64,000 bases of DNA from Biscogniauxia marginata (GCA_022695795.1 MU404071.1:1-64000); one strand, 5' to 3'; positions 48,086-58,834 are shown, counted from the stretch's first letter. Translations and numbers: made by a program. The notes: generated from the sequence alone by a model not told the origin.

Positions 48086-48545
48086 TGTTATAAATTAGCT
48101 TTATTAAAAAGAATCTTAATAAGGATATCGAAATAAGAACCAAGAATGTGTAAAATAGTGGGGACGGTACATATTTTATATAATATCACGTAATGTTAAA
48201 CTTGTGTTAATTAATTAATTAAAATAAATTTAATATAATGAGTTTAAGTTAATCTTAAGACTTATTTAGGTTTAAAGATATTTAATATATTATAAAAAAG
48301 AAATAATAAGTATAAATAAATTAGAATTTCCTATATAATTAGTTTTTTGTTCTTTAGTTATTAATTTAAAATTATAGTTACTTCTTAATACTATAATAAG
48401 AGTACCTTGAAACCTTTTTAACGAACATAACATAGTGAATTAATTGAACCAATCTCAACCTATTATTACCTTTAAATCAAGAAAACCCAGTACGTACTTA
48501 CCTGTGAAGTCAGTTGACTAGAAACACAAAGGGAGGTTCGTCATA
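48086..48545 (+). repeat. LTR, second subfamily, right part of block
   Basis: 460 bp from TGTTATAAATTAGC to GGTTCGTCATA, closest to the solo copy at 17,084 (shared AGAACCAAGAATGTG and ACATCACG-type U3). No matching target duplication was found, so I cannot tell whether it is a solo LTR or the 3' LTR of the element to its left. Confidence 0.8.
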
Positions 48546-49290
48546 GTCCCCTAGTCCTTTTAGATTAATTGGTTTGTAACAACCTATTAAAGAAAAATAT
48601 ATAAGAACTACTTAAGTACTTAACGAACTTAAAAGACATATTTAATAAGTTTTTTCGACAGAACTTAGACCGGTTAAAAGGACCTAAAAATCGGGATTTT
48701 AACTTAGAAAAAATAAGTCGAAAGAGGGAATAACTTTAAAAGCAATTTTAGCTTGTTTAATTAAAGATTATTATTCAATTTAAAGACGTTTTTATTTCTT
48801 TAACTTATTTAGGTTTTAAAAACCTCGTTATAATATTTTTAAACCTTTTTTACAAAGAAAGTTATGTTATTAATATAACTTAAAAATACGCGTAATAAAT
48901 TTGTTTATTTCAAATTAAAATTTAAAGAGCGCCGCCTTCGCTTAACGCTTTTAAAGAAGTAAATAGTTCTTTTTAATATTTAATTACTCGAAAAAGTTTA
49001 AAGGAATTTTTATATCATTATAAAAATAATTATAATGAACATATTTATTATATTTCTTTAATTTATTTTTAATAATAACGTATTTTAGTTTTTAATTAAA
49101 GTAAAAAAAATAAAGTATAATATTAATATATATATTTAACCTATAAATTTATTAAGAAAGTTTTTTACGTTTAAGTTTCTAATTATTATAACGATGTTTA
49201 ACTACTTAATTATTAAACATAATAAAAATAGAGAAAAAAAGGAATTTATAGATTATTTTTAAGATAAAAATTTTAAGAGAAGAGAAGTAA
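48546..49290 (+). mobile_element. 3' end of outer plus-sense chromovirus
   Basis: Starts inside the chromodomain region (TTAAGTACTTAACGAAC) and contains a fifth antisense-ORF relic on the minus strand. It ends in a purine tract, AAGAGAAGAGAAGTAA, directly before the LTR at 49,291. That tract is the best-preserved polypurine tract in the block. Confidence 0.75.
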
Positions 49291-49652
49291 TATTACGAAC
49301 TTAACTTATTAAAGGGGTTTTTTATAAAGGTATTAAAACACGAATCATAAGGATGTTAATAAGATGAAGAATTTAGATATAACATCACGTGACATGGATT
49401 AAAATGGATAAAGTGATTTAAACATATTTATTTAATAGTATAAAATAAATCATTATAAATAAAGTGATTTAAAGGTATTTAACATATTAAAACGAAAAGA
49501 ATATATAAAGGGAGAATAAGTATAAAAAGGATAGAATTTCTTTTATATTTAATTAATTTAAGACTATAATTACTTTTTAATATTATAATAAAAGTACCTT
49601 GAAATCTCTTTAACGAATAAGACATTATAAATCTCTTAAATTAATTTTAATA
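49291..49652 (+). repeat. Truncated 3' LTR at the right edge of the block
   Basis: Starts TATTACGAACTTAAC and carries an ACATCACGTGACATGG stretch. It resembles the LTR at 38,269 but stops near 49,652, short of the conserved GGTTCGTCACA end. The right boundary of the transposon block is therefore a truncation, not an intact LTR end. Confidence 0.75.
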
Positions 49653-50205
49653 TCGCGTAAATGTTTTTTAATAATTAAAATTATAAAAGTTATAAAAATT
49701 AACTTACTTATTTATATGGCTTATTTATTTATAAAGCACGTTATATTTAATTTAAATCTTTATTAGAAATTTTAAGTGTTACGATAACGTAAAGGGATTC
49801 AAGGTAATGCTTAATTTCCTGGTTTATTAACAAAAATACTAAAGGTGAAAAAGAAGGAAAAATCTAGAATGGTCGCTAGGGCAATTCTAGCAGCTATAAA
49901 TACATTTCAGGCTTTGTACAGGCCTTATTGTTCTGTAGTGAATATAATGGCGGGGTGCTTCCCTATTGTCCTGTTGCTAGGCCTAGCGTGTATATTGCCA
50001 AGCCGTGATATTAAGATTTATTATTATTATTATTAATTTATTTATTTATTAATAAATAATAAATTTTATTTTATTTTTATTTATTTATTATATTATGTTT
50101 AGTATTTATAATAACACTATGCTTATTATTTTAATAAAGAGTATTTATAAGTAGCTTGCACGAATTTCGTTGGTTTTCCTGACCCAAAAATCGTTTTTTC
50201 CATTA
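49653..50205. other. AT-rich junction with low-complexity tract
   Basis: Between the truncated LTR and the broken GMC gene. About 170 bp (49,845-50,015) has normal composition and is open on the plus strand (MVARAILAAINTFQALYRP is part of it), but I recognise no family. It is followed by TTATTATTATTATTATTAATTTATTTATTTATTAATAAATAA-type simple sequence to about 50,100. Confidence 0.5.
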
Positions 50206-51665
50206 TGCCTTTCTGGTCAACCGTAGACCAGGGGTGGACGCAGATGGAGACGTGATGTGTGTCGATCCACGTGATAGTGGATGTGCAAGGCTTACTACAA
50301 ATGTCAGATAGCGGTCATCGCCAGAAGGGTGAGGCAGGGGATCCCCGTTGGTATCAAAAGCCGCAAATCCGGGGAATGTATTTTAGAGGGCCGAAGCCTC
50401 GGTAGGCGACGCAAGAACGGAATGCACAAACGACTCGTGCGCTTTCATAAATGCAGGGGTTGCCTTGCCTTGGGTCAACCTTTGCACTCAAACCGTCGAA
50501 AAGCTGGCTAAGCTCTCTATTTCCATCATCCGAACTGAAAAGTGGAAGAGGCATCTGGGCTGAACCACTGGTATTGATACCGGTCAGAGGACCATGCCCC
50601 TTCATCAGTGCCTCCTGCGCAGCAGCAATGGCTATTGGATCTTATTAAAGAAGCCCATCTAGGGTTTCAAACCCCTTTTTCTTAACAACCTCGTCTGTTG
50701 AACTCACGTACACATGGTTTTGAAGATTTTCTCCCTCATGAGAGTTACTTATAACAACGCTTATTCCAAGTGGATGAAGAATTTCGGCATCGCGAACGCC
50801 TGAGAGTTCTAGGATCTTAGGAGAATGGATAGCTCCAGCGCTAAGGATTACCTCCTTGCGAGCCTTGACGGTGTTGGTGACATTACCCTTGATGTATTGG
50901 ACACCAGCGGCTAAGGGCTCACCAGTGTTATGGCGAAAAGTGACTTTCTCAACCAAAACCTCGGTCCAAACAGTCAAATTACTACGAGACCGGGCTGGTT
51001 CCAGATAGGCTGATCCCGCATAGCTTCTTAGCTTCGTGATAGGATGCACGCTCTCTGGGTCCATGAAGGCACCATGTATTTGTCCAGAGAAAGGATTCAT
51101 TGACACGGGGAATCCCATATTAGAAAGCGTGTCTCTCCATACTGTTGGCCAACGAGTTTCTTCAGCGGCAAAACTGATCTGTAGCGGGCCCTCGCCCAAG
51201 CTGCCCCATTGCGAATTTTCTAGACGGTATACCTTTTCCATAGACTGAGAAGTTCGACCAATCCCAACCCGGATTTCCGAGATCAGCCCATGCATCTATG
51301 AGAGCCTCAGAAGCAGGTGTGAATACGAAAGTATTGATTGCACTGGATTCACCGAGCACACGGCCACCGTAGACATGCAGTTGTCGACCTCTAAGACATT
51401 TCTACCGATCCACAAATTAGCATTAGATTCGCATCGGTTCACACATAAGACGGCGTACTTGAGGGACTGTCTGCAGGCCCCAATTCGAGGGAGTGCCTAT
51501 CAATGACTGACACATAGCTGGCATGTTGACTCTAGGGTCACCAGTCAGGTCTACTCCTGCCTCAATCACGAGGACTTGAACATCTGGATCCTCAGAGAGG
51601 CGAGCAGCCAGCGTAAGGCCGGCAGTCCCGTCGCCAACGATAACGATGTCAAAGGTATCAGACAT
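50206..51665 (-). pseudogene. GMC oxidoreductase, frameshifted and 3'-truncated
   Basis: The N terminus MSDTFDIVIVGDGTAGLTLA is the FAD-binding Rossmann motif, then VLVIEAG and DPRVNMPA follow as in fungal GMC flavoenzymes (alcohol, aryl-alcohol or glucose oxidase group). Homology continues through VYGGRVLGESSAIN, AWADLGNPGWDW, RKEVILSAGAIHSPKILELSGV, GPLTGINTS and SLAHPLSRGSTHITS. It then ends near 50,206 without the C-terminal domain that carries the catalytic His pair. Breaks seen: garbled frame at about 51,370-51,430, a frameshift near 51,245, two adjacent TAA codons at about 50,645 (CAA-type origin likely), a frameshift near 50,455 and a stop near 50,380. The missing end faces the transposon block, so insertion-linked deletion and RIP leakage are plausible. 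It cannot make a working enzyme. Confidence 0.87.
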
Positions 51666-53270
51666 TATAATGTAGAGAGGAAAGAGGGAAGGGGGTAGTT
51701 GTTACCTCGATAGATGGCAATGATGAATGGCAGTATTCTGAGGCCGAGTTAGGAAAGATGAAGGTTGCCTATAGCTGTGTTGGATGCTAGGTAAGTATAA
51801 ATTTGGCAGAAGAAGAGTATCCCTTGTTTCTCGCTGTGGCGCCGATAGATTATTAGGACGACACCTACAGTACACCTTGAGACTTACGATTGGGCCAACT
51901 ACTTGACGTAAGGGATGTTACTTGTATAATACCTTACCACCCCTTACTTGGTTGAACACGTACGGTTATTCAATTATTGAGCTAGGACGAAGATATGAGG
52001 ATAGGATCGAGTGTATTGGTTTAAGGTGAGTCTAGATAGATGGGCTTCGCCCATCAATATATGTAGATAGGTGACAAGGGTCGGGTAGCCCCATATTTCA
52101 ACACGCTTGCGATAGGATCTTTCATCTACCATGCTAACAGAGGCGGATATATCGCAGCGCTCTCTTGCCAATGCCCTGGGCTACGAATCTGATCTTTCCA
52201 TTTGCTCTGTGGTTCGGTACTGTTAGTAACATGGAAATAGAAACTGGAGTGAATGAAGAAGTGAGGAGAAACAGAGAAGCAGCCAAAAGACAGTGAAGCT
52301 CATCTCCTTGAACCAAATTCGGAGAAACCCGATAGGTCTAGTAGCCTGTGCGAGTTGAAGTCGTCGAATTTCTATTAGACCAGGTCTGGCCCAGCAACAT
52401 CGACACGCTATCATTAAGCTAAGATGCAGCCCTCAGCATCTACGTTCCAGCGCTAGGAGTGACAGACACCAACCATGTCGATATTGAGGCGGGCGTGGAT
52501 ATAGTGTTGCAGTTAGAGGTCTGCAGCATGCAATCTGCGTTGTATGCGCGCACAGGTGATGCAACTGCCTGTTGAAATATAAGCCTCACTAAGCTAAGGT
52601 GCATAACACAATTTTCCTAAAGTCAACACTGCCCAAAGCGGTAGCCTCGCCTATGTAAATGTCGGCGGATGTGCCATTGGCCAGTAGCCACATACCTATA
52701 GGGGGTAGTTGATCGTTACCTAGTGCCGGTTCCACACTCCCTGGCTCAGAGGTACATGTAGGTACCGATGGTAAAATTGAAACGTTGAAATTCCAAGAAC
52801 CTTTGCTGTATAACGTAAGCTGACTTGCATCTGTTGAGATTGAAGCTCTGGGCTTGTATATTAACTACCTAGTAAGTTGTAAGAAAAAAAGTACTGTACA
52901 GGGGACCTTAAGTAGGGTACTTTATGTCACGACAGCATTAACTCTCAACGCTTCGGCCGTTCCACAAGTGGGCCAAAGGTACCTCATATAACCCCCAGCC
53001 GCGTGAAAAGTTGTGCAAATCCCACAACTTTAACAGTTGTTTTTCATAGATATCTACCTAATTTTATTTGCATATAGGGAAGCAGCCTTTATGCTGCGAA
53101 CATGTGAGCATCCTCCTTTAGTGTCAACACCGTCCGAAGGGCTGCACATAGTAAATTTCATGCAGGAGAAGAAAACTTGGGACAAGTAATAATGTAAGCT
53201 AATTTTCGCCTGTGAATTTTATAATGGAATAAAATCAAACATCATTACGAGACTGCCATGAGATGGCTCA
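51666..53270. other. Intergenic region between two broken genes
   Basis: 1.6 kb with no gene I can support. Short minus-strand open frames near 51,974-52,414 show no family features. Composition is normal, unlike the transposon block 2 kb away. Confidence 0.5.
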
Positions 53271-54965
53271 TCAGCACATTTTGTGTCTGTCTCGATGTTC
53301 AAGAAAAGGGGTAGCACCTTCAATGTCCTCGGCTGCTATCTCCATCCCCTTGTCGTGCCCCGAGAAGGACACGTTCCACAACTTATCACCCTTGGGACGC
53401 ATCTCAACACTAATGTCCCGATCCGGCACCGGCAAAGCATTCACTAACGGCGACTTGGCCGTGCGAGGTGTAATCCACTTGCCGTCCACAGGATAGAGGT
53501 CAAACCGTAGAACCATTAGGGCAGAGAATATTAGGATCTCAGTAGATGCAAAATGCCGCTCAGGACATAGAGTTGTGCCGCCGCCAAACCCGCGGAAAGC
53601 AACTGGATTAGTACGTTTAACGCTAGGTTCGCGCATGAATCGCCTATGGTTAATTTCGTCGACCGTGTCGCCCCGGATAGAACGATCGGTATGCTGCACC
53701 TGGGTCGGCATCATAATAGTGCTACCCTTTTTGAGAAGATATCTGTTATCGAGTAGATGATCGGCTATGCGAGTAGCGGAGCCGGAAGAATTAACACGCA
53801 TCATCTCTTTGAATGTCGACAGTAAGATAGGGCAAGAACTTTTAACATAGCTCAAGTCAATGGTGCAGACGCCATCATCGTCTTCCCGCACGCCTTGAGA
53901 CAACTCATTCCTTATATCTTCCCGGATGACCGGGTTCGAAAAAATATGGTATAACATCCAAAAGGCTCCCGGAAGAGTATTACTAAGGATAGCTTGACTA
54001 CCGCCGATTTCGATCCTTGCCGTTTCCTTTAGGGGGATCTAGAAGTCTATATTGATCTTGACGGGAGCCTTTATAATCTCAGAACCTTGCTTATACGAGC
54101 CCTCCTCGAAATATCGTTCCCAAATTTTAACCATGTATTCGCGGGCTTTAAAGCTGTCCCTGGCGAACACCGGCGGAAAAAGCTTCAGGACAAACATCAT
54201 AATGCCGGGCTCGAACGTGCTGTCGTAGTAGGTACACGGCCGTAATTTTATCATAGAGATTGGTCTGTACTTACTACCAAGCTTTTTCCATGGCCGGATC
54301 ACGGAATGGGTTTTTGGGTCCATAGACACCTTCAGTGGATGCCAAAAGAAGCTCGTGGCGTACCCATTGAAACATCTTGATGGTTTTGACTCCCCCTTCC
54401 GCCTATTTGTCAAGGGACGCAGTAATAAATTGAATCGACCTTCTGTTCATTGCATCTAAGCCAGGACCGGCGCTCAAGGCGGAATGGACATACTTGGGGA
54501 AGCTCATCAAGTAGCTCCCATCGCTTGTTACGTTGCGACCTATAATGTCATTTGTAGCCTTAGTGACCCCAATCACATTGGCGGCTATGTTTACCTCTAT
54601 GGTCGTGAAAGAGAGTGTCCTAAATTGGCTCTGAACCGACGTAATGAGAGGTGCGGAATTGATGACATATATCCTCGACCCAGGCATTCGTAGCGTGTAT
54701 ATTAGCTCTACCTCTTGTCGCATTTCGTAAGAACTGTAAAAGCCCACCTCATTAAACGGTGAAAACCCACCCCCTTGGAGACCATTTTCAAGATGGGCGT
54801 GATGAAGGGAATGGTGTTGCTAATCGATGGCGGCTCCTTTGCTTCTTGGGTGAGACGAAGGAGAGCGAGGAGGAATAAGTAGGTTGCGGCAACCACCCCT
54901 ACAACACAGGTGAAAGTAGAAGGCATGCTGAAAGTTTTGATTATTTCTAAGTGCTCGGGGTCCAT
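53271..54965 (-). pseudogene. Cytochrome P450, disabled by a frameshift and two nonsense codons
   Basis: From the start MDPEHLEIIKTFSMPST and a membrane anchor, homology runs through IYTLRMPGSRIYVINSAPLI, GPGLDAMNRR, WVRHELLLASTEGVYGP, an intron (54,220-54,274) that joins AWY to TFEPGIMMF, IEIGGSQAIL (I-helix region), the ExxR motif in FKEMMRV, and the heme loop FGGGTTLCPERHF with its Cys. Lesions: a frame change near 54,745, where an imperfect repeat GTGGGTTTTCAC/GTGGGCTTTTAC suggests a small duplication; TAG at 54,403-54,405; and TAG at 54,039-54,041. The pattern resembles the CYP7/CYP8-like fungal P450s rather than the P450 at 5-7 kb. The decay fits its position among degraded genes beside the transposon block. 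Confidence 0.85.
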
Positions 54966-56255
54966 CGATTAGTTTCTAGAAGAGGCGTTTTAGGCGAGGG
55001 TAGGGATATATAGCGTTGATGATGTGCGATCTCAATTACAGAAGATGAGAAATGTCCAGTTCAAGGAAAAGGGAGAAAGATAGAGCCTCGCAGCTCTCTG
55101 GCCTCTTCGATTGTACACACTCGCGTACGATTAGGTGGGTGGTAACGGTTGGTTGGTTGGTTGGTTGGTCGGTATATTTAACGCCTAAGGCAAGGGGAAA
55201 AGACAGCTAATAACATTGCAAGCTTTAAATGAGCGTTTACCAGTACTACATATCATTCATTACATATACCATCCGTAAATTTATATGAGCCACCACATTT
55301 CGCCTGATAAAACCAGTAGCTAGTAATTTATTCATGAGTATTTTTAAATGTTACACATGAGCTTCCCGCGAATAGTATTCCTTCAGCAATGTATGTCGTG
55401 CCTCAAGGTAACTAAGCTATTAATTTTATATACCTACCTACCTAATACTTAGACTTAATAGTACAAAAGCCGGTTACAAAACTTGGGAGATATCTTGTAC
55501 TCATATACGGTTTATAGAGATATACTAGATTGCATTAGTGCGTGATATCTAATGTGTGTTAATTTTACGGAGGCGTGGGATTATTGGCATTCTATGTTTA
55601 ATAAACCCGCTGAATTGTGTACACTGCCCTGAATCAAGTGCGCAGTACAAGTGGTTGCTATTTTAAGCCCTTAATGACATAGCAGGTATGTGCTATGTCC
55701 TTATACAGAGCTGTCCACAGTTCCATTGGTACATCTATTTGCATATTCACACACTTGTGTAACCTCAAGTAATATCAATTAATTTGAAGCGTGAACCCAT
55801 TGGCTAACGTGTTAGCTGCGGAGTTGCACAGCAGACAGTAGGACTATCTGAACGACTGTTGGCTTGGCCAGACCAACTGAATAAAAAACCCTCGCCGTGC
55901 AACCGCCGGCCTCCGGTAGCACTGTTTATGCCATGTATAAGTGAAGGGCAAAACCTCTGTATATGACTATCTATATTATTCCCCGGTGGCGTGAGTATCC
56001 CCTTTTCTATGTTCACGCAATTCTTTTTCGTACAGAATTTTCATATCATATTATATGCTCTTTATCTCCTACTATAGAGCAACACCCCATTTAAGATTAT
56101 ACTTCTATGAAACGTTAGCTCACATATAATTCCCATTGATGTGCCTTTAATTTATTAATATTGTTACAGCCATTGCCCTGGGGCAGCCAATTCTCCGTTG
56201 CTGTGTGAAGCTATTTGGATGCGTTGCCATGACCGACTACGTTGCCACGGCTTAG
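54966..56255. other. Intergenic region with GGTT microsatellite
   Basis: 1.3 kb upstream of the broken P450. It has a (GGTT) tract at about 55,147-55,170. No gene was recognised. A 17 bp string (TCACGCAATTCTTTTTC) at 56,013-56,029 recurs exactly at 56,313-56,329. Confidence 0.5.
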
Positions 56256-56365
56256 TTTTAGTACTTAAGGAATGTATGTAGCTCGCTAGCAGTCTGAGGA
56301 ACCTTTCTTTCCTCACGCAATTCTTTTTCATTTCAATACAGAGGTGACTCGAGCCCTCGCGCCCC
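56256..56365 (+). repeat. Left arm of a 110 bp imperfect inverted repeat
   Basis: Runs from TTTTAGTACTTAAGG through the exact block GTAGCTCGCTAGCAGTCTGA to GACTCGAGCCCTCGCGCCC. The reverse complement is found at 62,945-63,055, with a central block of about 45 identical bases and more divergent ends. The arms enclose the flavin oxidoreductase and regulator genes. Confidence 0.8.
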
Positions 56366-56512
56366 CCCAGACCGTGACATTTATAGTTAACCATGGTTGA
56401 ACGTAGGATATCCTTGAAAGATAGGTAGGTGCGCCGATATAAGCGAAAAGTGCGCAAGACAGGAGCATCAAGCGAAGATTCCACCAACCAAATACGAGCG
56501 GTATAAAACCAA

Positions 56513-57823
56513 TTACAAGCTATCATTCATTTGCTTCAGCATACTCTCTAACACTTTCTTCACCACCTCTGGGTCTGTCAAGTCGGCCGGCTCCTCGCCA
56601 CGTCCCAACTGATGCATTTGATAGGTAGATGCCAGCATTCGTGGTCCAAACTGGTCTTCCTCAAGCGCATACTTGATGATGCCGTTGATCTTCCAAGACA
56701 GAATATCAATGGGCAACCGCGGCTCCTGTGTCGAGGCCCGCCCGATGCCCACGCCGTCGACGGAGTGAAGCGCGTCCACCATGGCTGCCACAGTCTTGAA
56801 CCCACCCGTCGTGTACACCTTTGTAGTCGAAATCGACCTGGCGATCTGCTCCGCGAACTCGATGAAGTAACTCTCCCGCCTCCGGGTGCTTTCATTCCTG
56901 TAGTTGAACCCGGCGCGCTCGTAGTTTCCCCCGCTGGTCTCGATATAATCGAACTCGGCTTTCTCCAACGTCTGGCAAAGCACAACTGCCTCCTCGGGTG
57001 TGAAACCCTGGTCTTGAAACTCAACCGAGTTGATCTTGATACTGAGTATAAAATCCTTGCCGACGCGCTTCTTGATCGCGGCGGCGATCTCTAAAATAAG
57101 TCGCATCCTGTTTTCCAAGCTCCCGCCGTACTCGTCGGTCCTCTTGTTCGTCTGCAAGCTCAGGAACTGGCTGAGAAGGTATCCGTGCGCGCCGTGGAGC
57201 ATGATTCCATCGAATCCGGCGCGATCCAGGAACTCCGCCGCGTGCGCGAAACCCTCCACCACGCCGCGTATATCCTCTTGAGTGGCTGCCCGCGGAACAC
57301 CGTGGACCGTGTTCATGTCTGTCTTCACAAGCCGGACGGCGCTGGCGCTGATGGGATGGGGCTGAATCTCCGCCCGGACCTGTCTTCCTGGGTGTGAGAC
57401 CTGTCCGACGATCAGACTTCCGTGTCTTTTCGCCGCTGCTGCCAGGGCCGCGAACCCGTCGAAGCGCGGACCGGAGAAGACCGCCCCGTCGGGAATAATG
57501 GTGTTCCCGGGCCCTTCAAGATGGGTTAGGTCGATCATGATGTTTCCTGTTAACAGCTGTCCCCAGCCCCCCCGACCCCACGTCTCGTATAGCCTGACGA
57601 GCTCCGGCGACGGTATGCCACGCGATTGGATGTCTGTCTTGTCGTAGCTCGCCATGAGCTCCGACAAGGAGGTCTTAAGAAACCTGTTCGGTACTGTACG
57701 TTTCGAGAAGGGAAACGTCATAGGATTGCCAAGTGGTTTCGGATCTGCCTCGGCAGAGACGAACCGAGGAATACTGCGTACAGCTGACATTGTGTCTTGG
57801 TTCACAGGGTAAGATGGTGGCAA
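56513..57823 (-). CDS. NADH:flavin oxidoreductase / old yellow enzyme family
   Basis: A single uninterrupted exon of 436 aa folds as an FMN-binding TIM barrel that reduces activated C=C bonds with NAD(P)H. Evidence in order: NRFLKTSLSELMAS near the N terminus (FMN contact strand), WGQLLTGNIM, GQVSHPGRQ, the family signature GFDGIMLHGAHGYLLSQFLS, NKRTDEYGGSLENRMRL, FDYIETSGG and YTTGGFKT, with DGVGIGRASTQEP for phosphate binding near the end. A second in-frame Met (MSAVRSIPRF) lies 11 codons in. The gene sits between two decayed genes on one side and a Zn2Cys6 regulator plus polyketide synthase on the other, so it is probably a tailoring reductase for that pathway. It shows none of the damage seen in its left-hand neighbours. 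The substrate is unknown. Confidence 0.93.
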   Translation of the reverse strand: MPPSYPVNQDTMSAVRSIPRFVSAEADPKPLGNPMTFPFSKRTVPNRFLKTSLSELMASYDKTDIQSRGIPSPELVRLYETWGRGGWGQLLTGNIMIDLTHLEGPGNTIIPDGAVFSGPRFDGFAALAAAAKRHGSLIVGQVSHPGRQVRAEIQPHPISASAVRLVKTDMNTVHGVPRAATQEDIRGVVEGFAHAAEFLDRAGFDGIMLHGAHGYLLSQFLSLQTNKRTDEYGGSLENRMRLILEIAAAIKKRVGKDFILSIKINSVEFQDQGFTPEEAVVLCQTLEKAEFDYIETSGGNYERAGFNYRNESTRRRESYFIEFAEQIARSISTTKVYTTGGFKTVAAMVDALHSVDGVGIGRASTQEPRLPIDILSWKINGIIKYALEEDQFGPRMLASTYQMHQLGRGEEPADLTDPEVVKKVLESMLKQMNDSL

Positions 57824-58834
57824 TCACCGAGTCCATTTGTTACAGCACCTATTGCCTGGGGACTGATTGGACGGGGCTACTTACACGTATATGTATGCCT
57901 GTGGCACTATTCTCAAATCCTGTCTGACTGGCTTACCTTCTGCTAGGACGCAACTGGCATACGGGCGATAGCGGGCCGAGCGGGTGCGCGGGGCGTTGCC
58001 GGGGATTCCAGGACCGTGGGGGTAAGACAGGACTCGAGGGCCGAGTAGCTTGGCGGCTACAGCCCGTCAGATGACTGTTTGCATGGCGTACGCCTTGCTG
58101 ATACGAACTGACCCAAACCGCCGGCTTGACTGGATACATGTTTCCGCGATTTGCCACGAGAGATATAAGGGCATACGGCGGATAGATAGTAATGTTGCCA
58201 CAGGGTATTTGAGCTGGGGTTGGAACGGAGAGAACGGCCAAGCTAGATACAGAGGCTCTCCTGTAAAGAGGAACTGGATACGGGCGGGGATGGCGAGCGT
58301 GTTTGTAATCAGAGGAGGACATGATTTAGATGTTGCATAAATCCTAAATTCGCGCATTCGATGTCCTCATGACTCACGATTTTCGGCTCCACGGCCGACT
58401 ACGTTACACCTGTCGAACAAGGGGCTCCGAGTGGTGGCAGAATGTGGTGATGTACAGGTGGTGTATTGAAGGTGATGGTAAGCTCCCTCTACCAGGGATA
58501 ATTCTAAATGCCTATACTATTCTATTCTAAGTCCCCTGGAAGCTCCATGCAGCATAGAAGCCTTCACGGTTTTGTGAGTCGTTATCGGTGGAACAATAGG
58601 CTACGGGCCTGTGTTGAGACGATTTGGTCCTGAAAGGGAAAGAATGTCAGGCTAGCACAGATACAGGATTCCTTATGCATAAAGGGAAGTGTTGGACAGT
58701 GGCGTAGCAACCAGTTACGATCGAAAGAGAGGAAATCAAGACGACATGGATATCAGAACTTGGTCGTGCTTCGCCTTCTAACAAACGTGGACAGTGATGC
58801 ATCAAATTTGAACGGCCCGTGGAAAATATTCTAG
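57824..58834. other. Intergenic region, promoter of the flavin oxidoreductase
   Basis: 1 kb between the flavoprotein start and the 3' end of the regulator gene. It contains GAGGGCCGAGT at 58,035-58,045, identical to 4,829-4,839 in the left cluster. Overlapping open frames on both strands (58,050-58,357) are mutual shadows without family features. Confidence 0.45.

Larger units (their letters stand above)
13496..49652. mobile_element. Nested, RIP-degraded Ty3/gypsy chromovirus block
   Basis: About 36 kb of very AT-rich sequence is made of several retrotransposon copies inserted into one another. All copies share an LTR family (sense strand TGTTAC...GGTTCGTCACA) and a gag-pol with a CCHC knuckle, reverse transcriptase, integrase and C-terminal chromodomain. 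Differences between LTR copies are almost entirely C-to-T or G-to-A, and coding frames are full of TAA/TAG, as expected of repeat-induced point mutation. The left part (13.5-38.3 kb) is mainly minus-sense and the right part (38.3-49.7 kb) plus-sense. No copy can encode protein. Confidence 0.93.

Noticed and set aside
41261..48545. Simple full-length element bounded by the LTRs at 41,261 and 48,086
   Set aside because: The two LTRs belong to different subfamilies and the outer 5-mers (CAACA, GTCCC) do not match, so I report the parts separately.
13496..49652. CRISPR array, tRNA or rRNA genes in the repeat-rich block
   Set aside because: The repeats are LTRs and gag-pol copies; there is no regular short repeat-spacer pattern, and I saw no tRNA or rRNA signature.
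54039..54062. 24 nt GT...AG segment that would remove the in-frame TAG of the right-hand P450
   Set aside because: Too short for a fungal spliceosomal intron, and the flanking residues are homologous without a gap. The stop is taken as a real nonsense mutation.
58050..58357. Overlapping 96-codon frames on both strands between flavoprotein and regulator
   Set aside because: Mutually antisense, no motifs, and located in a promoter-sized gap.
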